Under the pieces are notes generated by a model. The model was given only the letters and a program-made list of their open reading frames with translations. It ran no database searches and was not told the origin of the DNA. 5,384 bases of DNA from Planctomycetaceae bacterium (GTDB lineage Bacteria; Planctomycetota; Planctomycetia; Isosphaerales; Isosphaeraceae): positions 1 to 5,384 of the forward strand of contig JAFANO010000040.1 of NCBI GenBank assembly GCA_019232645.1. The letters run 5' to 3'. The position numbers and the translations under genes are program-made. This document shows positions 1 through 5,384 of the stretch, piece after piece. The stretch's first letter is position 1. Each line of letters opens with the position of its first letter.

Positions 1-20
1 GGGTGGATTCCCGAAAAGTG
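1..20 (+). repeat. Left terminal inverted repeat of the IS
   Basis: It reads GGGTGGATTCCCGAAAAGTG on the plus strand. Compared with the right end read on the minus strand it matches at 17 of 20 positions, differing at positions 4, 5 and 13. The core GATTCCC-n-AAAAGTG is shared. The repeat starts at the first base of the window, so an outward extension cannot be excluded, although the GGG start agrees with the other end. Confidence 0.85.
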
Positions 21-1594
21 TCATGCTGCGATCGTCTCTTCCTGCTCTGAAGTATCAGGTTGCGACGCTGGCGGCTTGATCGGTACACCCGAATTCAACT
101 CCGCTTCGATGTCCGGGGCCTTCCACTGCCAGTGCCGATGGCGGTCCGTCGCCATCGTGGCCTGCACCTGTTCCATCGTCTCCTCCCACCGGCCCGTCAA
201 CGCCGCGGAACGCAGCACCAGCATCGCCTCGGCGTTCTCCTCGCGCCAGTAGATCCCATTGCCCTTGAGCCGCAGGTTGATCACCCGACGCATCGCACTC
301 TCGATCGCTCCGCTGCCCAGCGGCCGACCGCGGGACCGGAACCAGTCATAGCGCAGGTGGGATTCGTGCTTCTCCAGAAAAGCGATCTCGGTCCACACAC
401 CCGAGTCGGGGGGCTGACCGTCAGCCAGCTCCCTGAGCGTGGCCACCACGGCGCGGCTCCGGCCCGCACGCAACTGGTGACGCAAGGCTTGATACCTCTG
501 TGTCCGCTCGGACTCGGACAACCCCAAGGCCTGCAGGGCCAGACTGACATGGTGCACCGCGTGGTAGAAATCCAGCACCCGCTCGACCCGCTTTGGGTCC
601 AGACCGGCACGGGCGATGACCCAGTCCAACCGGTTCCAGATCCAGCATGCCCCGTCCGAGACGAACGACACGGACTTGGCGCCTGCCGCCCCCAGGCGGT
701 GCAGGTGCATGGCCAGCAGTTCCATCGCGTGGTCCGGACCCTGCAGCGTGCCGTCGATCCAGGGACGTGTCCCCCGGAGCATCCGCCCCTTGCCGTCGCT
801 CTTGTAGAGGATCAACAACTTCGGCTCCCGCCACTCGACGCGGATCTTGCGGCGGTACTTCACGCCCTTGCGTTTCTTGGTCTGGACTTGAGTGCGGATG
901 CGGACCCGGCCGCCATCGACCTGGGCGACGACATGCCGGCCGGCCAACTCTTGGCCGGCCGGGAGCAGGCCGTCGCGAAAGCGTTGCAGGTCACGAGTCC
1001 GTGTCGTCAGGACCTCGGCCCCCAACTGGCGGGCCATGCGGTGGACGGTCTTCTCGTCGAGCCTCGGCCCCTGGCTGCGGAGTTCCTCGCGAGCCAGTTC
1101 GATCGAGGGGAGCAAGGCGCTCAGGCGGCCCACCCGGCTCTGCAACGCCGGGGTCGCCCCCTTGCGGATGCCCAGGGCGGCCAATTCGGGGTAGCTCCCC
1201 GTCCCCTCACGGCCCCGGCCCTTGGCACTGCGTGCCTTGGGGCCGCAATAGATCGTGGCGATCCAGAGGACCAGACCGCCCAGCAGACGGAGCTTCAGCC
1301 GCCGCGTCTCCGGGGCACGTCGCGATCGGTTGCCGCCAGCCGCCCCTTTTTCTCGGGCTCGGCCCGATCCTCCGAGATCGTCGCCGCGGCCAGGAGACTG
1401 GCGGTCATCTGGTCGGCCAGGTGCCGGAAGCGGTCGTGGATCTCGACTTCGATCTGAGCGAAGCGAGCGGGGTCCTGGTTCAATCGGTCGAGCAACGGCT
1501 GGGTCATGTCCTCGATCTGCCGGCTCAGCGCGGTCGTGATCTCGGCCAGCGGAGGGACGACGGGGCCGGTCTGGGACTGGGTGCGGATCTCCAT
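21..1594 (-). CDS. ISKra4-like DDE transposase, two frames joined by -1 frameshift
   Basis: Catalyses DNA cleavage and strand transfer for the surrounding element. Frame A starts at ATG 1594 ([10 protein letters not shown]...), preceded by GAGG with a 6-nt gap, and runs to a TGA at 1297-1295. A TTG at 1621 in the same frame lacks comparable support. Frame B, offset by -1, carries the rest of the protein to the TGA at 23-21. Slippage at the A-AAG-GGG heptamer (1349-1343) would give one protein of about 524 residues. Candidate catalytic residues in the fusion are D227 (in AQVDGGR), D314 (in SFVSDGA) and E432 (in [11 protein letters not shown]), the last followed by a basic stretch and a tryptophan-containing motif usual for ISKra4 enzymes. 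A FYHAVHH segment lies after the second Asp. Frame B stays open far upstream into clpB, but that part is a GC-rich artefact. A decayed gene or a sequence error is the alternative to programmed frameshifting. Confidence 0.8.
936..962. repeat. Perfect 12-bp inverted repeat inside the transposase gene
   Basis: CCGGCCGGCCAA (936-947) and TTGGCCGGCCGG (951-962) are exact reverse complements separated by only CTC. On the minus strand the segment encodes PAGQELAGR, just upstream of the first catalytic Asp codon at 917-915. Nearly all stem pairs are G-C, so the mRNA should form a very stable hairpin in the coding region. It could be an accident of GC-rich coding or a translation pause or antisense target. 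There is no following T-run, so it is not a classical terminator. Confidence 0.7.
1343..1349 (-). other. Candidate programmed -1 ribosomal frameshift site (A-AAG-GGG)
   Basis: In frame A the codons here read GAG AAA AAG GGG CGG. The heptamer A-AAG-GGG fits the X-XXY-YYZ pattern that lets both tRNAs slip back one base onto AAA and GGG. This is exactly the -1 shift needed to pass from the transposase N-terminus (frame A) to the catalytic part (frame B). Without slippage translation stops 48 nt later at 1297-1295. I found no convincing stem at the usual distance downstream; a CGGAG/CTCCG pairing at 1312-1308 and 1292-1288 is short and about 30 nt away. Confidence 0.62.
1353..1373 (-). promoter_or_regulatory. 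Internal Shine-Dalgarno plus hairpin upstream of the slip site
   Basis: Reading 5' to 3' on the minus strand, GGAGGA (1373-1368) is followed at once by TCGGGC-CGA-GCCCGA (1367-1353), a perfect 6-bp stem with a 3-nt loop, ending 3 nt before the A/G run that holds the slip heptamer. Internal Shine-Dalgarno sequences stimulate -1 frameshifting in dnaX and in some IS elements, normally about 10-14 nt upstream. Here the linear gap is 18 nt, and the intervening hairpin might shorten it. No ATG or GTG in frame B follows at a suitable distance, so a separate internal start is less likely. The functional role is inferred. Confidence 0.4.
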
Positions 1595-1600
1595 AGTTCG

Positions 1601-1604
1601 CCTC
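1601..1604 (-). promoter_or_regulatory. Ribosome binding site deciding the transposase start
   Basis: GAGG lies 6 nt upstream of the ATG at 1594. It favours this start over the upstream in-frame TTG at 1621. Confidence 0.6.
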
Positions 1605-1633
1605 GCCGGTGCAGGGAGCAAACCGTTCGGAGG

Positions 1634-2830
1634 CTATGCTAACGAGACCCGCCATCCATCGCCACTTTTTGGGAATCGGCCCTCGGTGATGTACCGCGCG
1701 GAGAGCTTGGCGGCGGCCACCAGCGCCGAGTCCCTGATCTTGACCTTGTGGTGGACCTCGTACCGCTCCTTCAGGCCCCGCAAGATGGCGATCGTGTCCT
1801 CGACCGACGGCTCGCCGACGAAGACCGGCTGGAACCGCCGCTCCAGCGCCGGGTCCTTCTCGATGTGCTCGCGGTACTCGTCGAGCGTCGTGGCGCCGAT
1901 GCACCGCAACTCGCCGCGGGCCAGCGCCGGCTTGAGCAGGTTGGCCGCGTCCATCGACCCCTCCGCCTTGCCGGCGCCGACGACCAGGTGCAGCTCGTCG
2001 ATGAACAGGATGATCCGCCCCTCCGCCTGGGTGACGTCCTTGAGCACCGCCTTGAGCCGGTCCTCGAACTCGCCGCGGAACTTGGTCCCCGCGACCAGCG
2101 CCCCCATGTCCAGGGCGATGACCTTGCGGTCCTGGAGGCTCTCGGGGACGTCCCCCGAGACGATCCGCTGCGCCAGGCCCTCGACGATCGCCGTCTTGCC
2201 CACCCCCGGCTCGCCGATCAGGACCGGGTTGTTCTTGGTCCGACGCGAGAGGACCTGGATGACTCGCCGGATCTCCGCGTCACGGCCGATGACCGGGTCC
2301 ATCTTGCCCTGCCGGGCCAGCTCGACCAGGTCCCGACCATAACGCTCCAGTGCCTGATACTTATCCTCGGGGTTCTGGTCGGTGACCCGCTGGCCGCCAC
2401 GGACCCGCTGTAACGCCTGGAGGATCTCCTTCTCGGTCACCCCCACCGCCTCCAGCACGTCCTGGGCGCGGCTCTTGACCTTGGTCAAGGCCAGCAGCAG
2501 GTGCTCGACCGAGACGTACTGGTCCTTCATCCGCTCGGCCTCAGCCTGCGCCTGGTCGAGCACTCGGCCCAGCTCGGGGCTGAGCGTCGCCTCGCCGCCG
2601 GTGACCTTGGGCAGCGCATTCAGGCCCTCCTCAGATGCGCGGAGGACCTGTGCCGGGTTGACGCCGAGCTGGCCCAACAGCGACCGGACGACGGTCTGCT
2701 CGGGATCCAGCAACGCCGCCAGCAGGTGCATCGGCTCGAGCCGCTGATGCCCACGGTCGCGCGCCAGGCCCTGCGCCTTCTGCACCGCCTCCTGACTCTT
2801 GAGCGTTAATTGATCGAAACGAAAGGCCAT
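1634..2830 (-). pseudogene. clpB: clpB, disaggregase gene truncated by IS insertion
   Basis: Encodes the first 383 residues of ClpB/Hsp104, the hexameric AAA+ unfoldase that works with DnaK to rescue aggregated proteins in the cytoplasm. Visible parts are the Clp N-domain (about 1-145, with two repeats), then AAA+ domain 1: Walker A GEPGVGKT (206-213, K212), pore loop [11 protein letters not shown] (248-258, Phe at the usual Tyr251), Walker B ILFIDE (274-279, E279), sensor-1 region [10 protein letters not shown] (311-320) and arginine fingers R331/R332. Numbering agrees with the E. coli protein. Homology ends after RYITE (383), inside the small subdomain of domain 1, where family members continue with a (R/Q)xLPDKAID-type segment. 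From 1682 the frame reads 15 IS-encoded codons to a TAG at 1636-1634. The M-domain, second AAA+ domain and about 480 of roughly 865 residues are missing. The ATG at 2830 has AGGGGG 4 nt upstream and the family-typical [15 protein letters not shown] start. A 398-aa chimera could still be made. Confidence 0.93.
1663..1682 (-). repeat. Right terminal inverted repeat of the IS
   Basis: Read on the minus strand from 1682 it is GGGCCGATTCCCAAAAAGTG, the partner of the repeat at 1-20 (17/20). Its outer edge coincides with the loss of ClpB similarity. It lies upstream of the transposase start at 1594, in the interval expected to carry the transposase promoter; I see no clear -35/-10 pair in 1595-1662. 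Confidence 0.87.
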
Positions 2831-2834
2831 CTGA

Positions 2835-2840
2835 CCCCCT
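2835..2840 (-). promoter_or_regulatory. Ribosome binding site of clpB
   Basis: AGGGGG sits 4 nt before the ATG at 2830. The gap is slightly short but the site is purine-rich, and it agrees with the family-typical N-terminus. Confidence 0.55.
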
Positions 2841-2881
2841 CGCGGCCCCAGGGCCGACGGAATGGGAATTGTATTTCTCGA

Positions 2882-2922
2882 TTGGGAACGAATCTGCTAA
2901 TAATACGCGGCTCGTTTCCCAA
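2882..2922. repeat. Imperfect inverted repeat spanning the clpB -10 region
   Basis: TTGGGAACGA (2882-2891) is mirrored by TCGTTTCCCAA (2912-2922): 10 bp pair, with one extra T at 2915. The 20-bp centre contains the candidate -10 box. Position and symmetry fit an operator for a dimeric regulator, but the motif matches no stress-regulator box I know. Confidence 0.4.
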
Positions 2923-2930
2923 GGGTTCAA
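2900..2930 (-). promoter_or_regulatory. Candidate clpB promoter
   Basis: On the minus strand TTGAAC (2930-2925) and TATTAT (2905-2900) resemble housekeeping -35 and -10 boxes, separated by 19 bp, which is 1-2 bp longer than ideal. The area is distinctly AT-richer than the coding sequence around it. Initiation would fall near 2893, leaving a leader of about 60 nt. I found no CIRCE operator and no convincing heat-shock sigma-32 -10 box, so heat control is not shown. Confidence 0.45.
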
Positions 2931-2950
2931 CGAAAATCCGCGGAGATTCG
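2931..2950. repeat. Near-palindrome just upstream of the clpB -35 box
   Basis: The 20-bp segment has outer arms CGAA and TTCG and an exact 8-bp core TCCGCGGA (2937-2944). Eight of ten symmetric pairs match. It touches the candidate -35 box at 2930-2925. It could be an activator or repressor site, or a weak terminator after the uma2-type gene, since a TTTT follows its right half on the minus strand. Confidence 0.35.
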
Positions 2951-2991
2951 CTCGAGTTTCGGGGCATCCGATCGGGCCGGGATCCTTCCTC

Positions 2992-3684
2992 TCAGGCGGG
3001 CGGGCCGGCCAGGATCCTCTCCAGGCAGCGCCGGGGGTTCGGCAGGGGATCGGCCCAGAGCCAGGCGACGTCGAGCCAATATCCCGGGAGGGCCGTCGAG
3101 TCGAGTCGTCCCTCGGTCCGTTGCTCCCGCCGATAGCCGTCGCCGACCTGCCGCTCGACGATCACCGTCCGGTCACGCTCGTCGAAGAGCCAGATTTCCG
3201 GGATGCCGGACGCCTTGTAGACCGACAGTTTCGGCCCCAGGTCGTGGTTTCGAGTGGATGGCGAGAGGATCTCGATCACGAGGAGGCAGGGCGGCCGGGG
3301 CTGGCCCGCCTCCTCGCCGGGACGAACGAAGAGGTCGGGTTCCGGCTGCCACTGATCGCTCAGGCGGAGCACGGCGGGCCCCATCCGGACCGCGCCGCCG
3401 CCCCGCTCGCAACGGAAGCCGTCGAGCAGATGGAACAGGAATCCGACCTGGTCCTGATGGCGATCGGTCGCGGGCGAGGGCATGTAGACGATCCCGTCGA
3501 TGTAATCGCAGTACCGCGACTCGGGTGCATACCGTTCGAAGTCCTCCGGGGTCTGGCCGGCGATCATGACCATGAAATCCCCCCTGAGGGAAGACCGGTC
3601 ATAGACGTCGCGGGCCGATTCGCCGTCGTGGGTGGTGGCCTCGGCCCGTCCGAGCGGCGCGGGCCGATCCGTGTGAGTGACCAT
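2992..3684 (-). CDS. Uma2 family protein (DUF820, putative PD-(D/E)XK endonuclease)
   Basis: A 230-residue protein of the Uma2 family, which adopts a restriction-endonuclease-like fold; its substrate and biological role are largely unknown. Family signatures are TPEDFERYAPES (45-56), the YIDGIVYMPSP segment (61-71), the acidic PEPD motif with D117, and LVIEILSPSTRNHDLGPKL (135-153) with E138, followed by YKASGIPEIWLFD (156-168). D117 and E138 are the likely metal-binding pair; the usual lysine after the Glu is not at +2, so K152 or K157 may substitute. The chosen ATG at 3684 has GAGG 8 nt upstream, and that site overlaps the stop of the preceding gene. An in-frame ATG at 3573 preceded by AGGGGGG would give a 193-aa form beginning MVMIAGQTPEDF; the first 37 residues lie before the conserved domain, so this shorter form is a real alternative. 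No signal peptide or membrane segment is seen. Confidence 0.85.
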   Translation of the reverse strand: MVTHTDRPAPLGRAEATTHDGESARDVYDRSSLRGDFMVMIAGQTPEDFERYAPESRYCDYIDGIVYMPSPATDRHQDQVGFLFHLLDGFRCERGGGAVRMGPAVLRLSDQWQPEPDLFVRPGEEAGQPRPPCLLVIEILSPSTRNHDLGPKLSVYKASGIPEIWLFDERDRTVIVERQVGDGYRREQRTEGRLDSTALPGYWLDVAWLWADPLPNPRRCLERILAGPPA

Positions 3685-3692
3685 GGCCGCTG

Positions 3693-3696
3693 CCTC
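3693..3696 (-). promoter_or_regulatory. Ribosome binding site of the Uma2 gene, overlapping the upstream stop
   Basis: GAGG lies 8 nt before the ATG at 3684, and its first two bases are part of the TGA stop (3697-3695) of the preceding gene. Ribosomes finishing that gene end on the binding site of the next, the usual geometry for coupled translation. Confidence 0.55.
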
Positions 3697-4102
3697 AGAA
3701 GAAGGGGGCCTCGGGCCAGTCGGGATAGTCGCGGGCGGCCTGGAAGTGCTTGAACCAGAAGGGGACGTCGCCGACGGTCGTCTCGCCCCGCGCGACATAG
3801 GGCTCCCACCAGCCGTCGGAGGGGCGGAGCAGGTTGCCGAAGTCACTGCGGGCTTTGGGCTTTTGAATGATCAAGGCGCTCAGGTCGGGCATGTTCTGCT
3901 CGAGACAGGCGGCCTGGAGCGGCTTGAGCAGCTTGGCGGCGATGGTGCGCGGGGTCTCCTTGACACCGACCTCCTTGCAGCGCTGGCAAAAATCATCGTA
4001 GGAGACCCAGACGGCCGATCGCCGCTCGCGGGCCGCCTGCGAAAGGTCGCGGGCCAGTCGGACCAGGATCGGGTAGACCGCCCTCGCGCTATCGAGAGAC
4101 AT
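3695..4102 (-). CDS. Uncharacterised 135-aa protein, coupled to the Uma2 gene
   Basis: I do not recognise a named family. The protein starts MSLDSARAVYPILVRLARDL, a probable amphipathic helix. A basic linker is followed by WVSYDDFCQRCKEVGV (32-47) and TPRTIAAKLLKPLQAACLEQNMPDLSALII (50-79). The last part loosely recalls small bacterial proteins with a winged-helix-like front and an LPxLSALVV-type strand; this is recollection, not a demonstrated match. The C-terminal third is rich in Trp, Phe and Tyr and ends DWPEAPFF. C39 and C42 form a CxxC, but no second pair is present, so a zinc site is not supported. It has no signal peptide or membrane segment. The ATG at 4102 has a strong GAGGAG 8 nt upstream. 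The Uma2 gene follows after 10 bp. Codon usage and the excellent ribosome binding site argue for a real gene. Confidence 0.8.
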   Translation of the reverse strand: MSLDSARAVYPILVRLARDLSQAARERRSAVWVSYDDFCQRCKEVGVKETPRTIAAKLLKPLQAACLEQNMPDLSALIIQKPKARSDFGNLLRPSDGWWEPYVARGETTVGDVPFWFKHFQAARDYPDWPEAPFF

Positions 4103-4110
4103 TGCGTCGG

Positions 4111-4116
4111 CTCCTC
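4111..4116 (-). promoter_or_regulatory. Strong ribosome binding site of the 135-aa gene
   Basis: GAGGAG lies 8 nt before the ATG at 4102, the best Shine-Dalgarno match among the gene starts in the window. It fixes the start of the uncharacterised gene. Confidence 0.65.
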
Positions 4117-4207
4117 GGGAGCAAGACGCCGCCGGCCTGGCAGCGTCCTGGAGACAACGGCCCGGTTCCGCTCAGTGCCCTCTTTCACAGGGAGATGCAA
4201 CCGGCAG

Positions 4208-4238
4208 GGCGGGGCGGGGCTTCCATCCCGCCCCCGCC
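4208..4238 (-). terminator. GC-rich hairpin just downstream of dnaK
   Basis: On the minus strand GGCGGGGGCGGG (4238-4227) can pair with CCCCGCCCCGCC (4219-4208), giving 11 G-C pairs with a single bulged G and a loop of about 8 nt. It begins 18 nt after the dnaK stop. No T-run follows, so it is not a textbook intrinsic terminator; it may act as a partial terminator or protect the 3' end of dnaK mRNA. The rest of the 154-bp gap shows no convincing promoter. Confidence 0.45.
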
Positions 4239-4256
4239 GCGCGTGTCGTCGGCGAC

Positions 4257-5384
4257 TCACTTCTTCTCTTCGAACTCGACGTCGATGACGTCGTCGGGCT
4301 TGCCCGCCTGCCCGCCGTTGCTGGAGGCGGCTGGGCCGGCCGTCGCGCCGGCACCCGTGCCAGCCGCCGCCGCGCCGGAGGCGTAGAGGTGCTCGGCCAT
4401 CGCCTGGCTGGCGCGTTGCAGGTCCTCGATCGCGCGGTTGATCGCGGCGGGGTCGTCGCCTTTCTTGGCCTCGTTGACCTTCTCGATGGCCGAGCGGACG
4501 GCGGACTTGTCGGAGTCGGTCAGCTTGTCCTTGTTCTCGTCCATCAGCTTCTCGAGCTGGTAGACGCGCTGATCGGCGGCGTTACGGGCCTCGGCCAGCT
4601 CGCGGCGGCGTTTGTCCTCGGTAGCGTGCGCCTCGGCGTCGCGCTGCATCCGCTCGATCTCCTCCTTGGAGAGGCCGCCGGAGCTCTCGATCTTGATCGT
4701 CTGTTCCTTGCCGGTCCCCTTGTCGCGGGCGGTGACGTTGAGGATGCCGTTGGCGTCGATGTTGAAGGTTACCTCGATCTGGGGCGTGCCCATCCGCGCG
4801 GGGGGGATGCCCTCGAGGTTGAACTCGCCGAGCAGGCGGTTGTCGGCGGCCATCGGCCGCTCGCCCTGGTAGACCTTGATCGTCACGGCGGTCTGGTTGT
4901 CCTCGGCGGTGGTGAACGTCTCCTTCTTCTCGGTGGGGATCGTCGTGTTCCGCTCGACCAGCTTGGTGAAGACGCCCCCCTTGGTCTCGAGGCCGAGCGA
5001 CAGCGGGGTGACGTCGAGCAGGAGCACGCCCTTGACGTCGCCGGCCAGGACCGCCCCCTGGATGGCCGCGCCGACGGCGACGACCTCGTCGGGGTTGACC
5101 CCCTTGTGCGGCTCCTTGCCGAAGATCTCCTTGACGATCTGCTGGACCCGCGGCATCCGGGTCGCGCCGCCGACCAGCACCACCTCATCGATATTGGAGG
5201 CTTTCTGCTTGGCGTCCTCTAGGGCCTTCAGGACCGGCCCGCGGAGCCGCTCGAAGAGGTGATCGGTCAGCCGCTCGAACTGGGCACGGCTGATGGTCAT
5301 CGTCAGGTGCTTGGGGCCGTTCTGGTCGGCCGTGATGAACGGCAGGTTGATGTCCGCCTGGGCCTGGAACGAGAGGTCCTTCTT
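4257..5384 (-). CDS. dnaK: Molecular chaperone DnaK (Hsp70), C-terminal part
   Basis: ATP-driven chaperone that binds exposed hydrophobic segments with DnaJ and GrpE and passes aggregates to ClpB. The frame is open to the window edge, giving 375 residues; the N-terminal 270 or so are outside. In fragment numbering: end of the ATPase domain with NLPFITAD (13-20) and the adenosine-binding [14 protein letters not shown] (68-81), [19 protein letters not shown] (89-107), interdomain linker VLLLD (120-124), the beta-sandwich substrate domain (about 125-235, including [22 protein letters not shown] and GTPQIEVTF), the helical lid from KEEIERM (about 240-345), a disordered Ala/Gly/Thr tail and the conserved acidic end [12 protein letters not shown]. 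By comparison with E. coli DnaK (638 residues) the full protein should be near 645. The internal ATG at 5300 is not the start: similarity continues upstream. The residue before the linker is Gly where E. coli has Asp (D388). Confidence 0.97.
   Translation of the reverse strand, partial: KKDLSFQAQADINLPFITADQNGPKHLTMTISRAQFERLTDHLFERLRGPVLKALEDAKQKASNIDEVVLVGGATRMPRVQQIVKEIFGKEPHKGVNPDEVVAVGAAIQGAVLAGDVKGVLLLDVTPLSLGLETKGGVFTKLVERNTTIPTEKKETFTTAEDNQTAVTIKVYQGERPMAADNRLLGEFNLEGIPPARMGTPQIEVTFNIDANGILNVTARDKGTGKEQTIKIESSGGLSKEEIERMQRDAEAHATEDKRRRELAEARNAADQRVYQLEKLMDENKDKLTDSDKSAVRSAIEKVNEAKKGDDPAAINRAIEDLQRASQAMAEHLYASGAAAAGTGAGATAGPAASSNGGQAGKPDDVIDVEFEEKK

Larger units (their letters stand above)
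1..1682 (-). mobile_element. Complete ISKra4-like insertion sequence inserted in clpB
   Basis: The element is 1682 bp and bounded by 20-bp inverted repeats at 1-20 and 1663-1682, both opening with GGG. It carries one transposase gene on the minus strand that fills almost the whole element; its stop codon (23-21) directly abuts the left repeat. The transposase has a DDE-type layout with a C-terminal GSGAIES motif like ISKra4-family enzymes, and two reading phases joined by a frameshift, as I recall for part of that family. GGG-type ends also fit. The right boundary is supported independently: ClpB homology stops exactly there, after codon 383. The target duplication cannot be tested because the left flank lies before position 1. 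All key parts look intact, so the element could still be active. The family name is less certain than the boundaries. Confidence 0.85.

Noticed and set aside
60..1642. Long open frames on the plus strand across the transposase (60-1457, 647-1642)
   Set aside because: They are antisense to a protein with clear DDE motifs, have Arg/Pro/Gln-heavy composition without recognisable domains, and arise because the GC-rich template rarely gives stops on the opposite strand.
1347..1904. Upstream extension of transposase frame B to an ATG at 1904
   Set aside because: This stretch overlaps frame A and runs through the IS end into clpB, is Arg/Gly/Pro-rich without domain features, and is stop-free only because of base composition.
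1506..2809. Plus-strand open frames across clpB (1506-2342, 1748-2413, 2382-2747, 2501-2809)
   Set aside because: They mirror the ClpB coding strand, show no family features, and their starts lack supporting context.
2882..2911. Possible CIRCE (HrcA) element upstream of clpB, prompted by a TTAGCA on the minus strand
   Set aside because: The second half (GAGTGCTAA) is absent at the required 9-bp spacing.
2869..3753. 294-codon plus-strand frame opposite the Uma2 gene
   Set aside because: The minus-strand frame has the conserved Uma2 motifs and ribosome binding sites; the plus-strand frame is its shadow.
3685..3846. N-terminal extension of the Uma2 frame to 3846
   Set aside because: It overlaps the 135-aa gene by about 150 bp, is Ser/Pro/Arg-rich without homology, whereas the ATG at 3684 has a good ribosome binding site.
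4146..4195. Promoter-like TTGCAT box upstream of the 135-aa gene
   Set aside because: The hexamer at the expected -10 distance (CACTGA) is a poor match, so no promoter can be supported.
3677..4288. 203-codon plus-strand frame opposite the 135-aa gene
   Set aside because: Antisense shadow: the minus-strand gene has GAGGAG at the right distance and fits tightly with its downstream neighbour.
4389..5222. 277-codon plus-strand frame opposite dnaK
   Set aside because: A Leu/Asp/Gly-rich mirror of a certain DnaK coding region, with no recognisable domain.

Overview
GC-rich window (about two-thirds G+C by eye), apparently bacterial, with every credible gene on the minus strand. A Uma2-family gene beside chaperone genes, a GC-rich ISKra4-like insertion sequence and the style of the proteins suggest a planctomycete (Isosphaeraceae-like). 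That placement is inference from general resemblance, not from a marker gene.

Read in the direction of transcription, from high to low coordinates, the layout is as follows. (1) 5384-4257 is the C-terminal 375 residues of the Hsp70 chaperone DnaK; its N-terminus lies outside the window. (2) A 154-bp gap holds a strong GC hairpin just after dnaK and a good ribosome binding site for the next gene. (3) 4102-3695 encodes an unrecognised 135-aa protein, followed 10 bp later by a Uma2-family (PD-(D/E)XK fold) gene at 3684-2992. The downstream ribosome binding site overlaps the upstream stop codon, so the two look translationally coupled. (4) A 161-bp gap holds a candidate clpB promoter and two imperfect dyads. 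(5) clpB starts at 2830 and is intact through the first AAA+ domain, then is broken after codon 383. (6) 1682-1 is a complete insertion sequence with 20-bp terminal inverted repeats (17/20 identical, both beginning GGG). Its transposase reads in two frames joined by a probable programmed -1 frameshift at an A-AAG-GGG heptamer.

DnaK and ClpB normally cooperate in dissolving protein aggregates, DnaK handing substrate to the ClpB hexamer. Here dnaK looks intact as far as visible. ClpB has lost its M-domain, which contacts DnaK, and its second ATPase ring, so this copy should not work as a disaggregase unless the insertion is polymorphic or another copy exists. The insertion lies in the same orientation as clpB, so the clpB promoter could also transcribe the transposase. 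The rest of clpB would be expected beyond position 1, outside the window.

I see no tRNA, rRNA, CRISPR array or phage genes. No gene-free stretch exceeds 300 bases. The most unusual elements are the IS-split clpB, the frameshift signal, a perfect 12-bp inverted repeat inside the transposase gene, and the uncharacterised gene coupled to uma2 between two chaperone genes.
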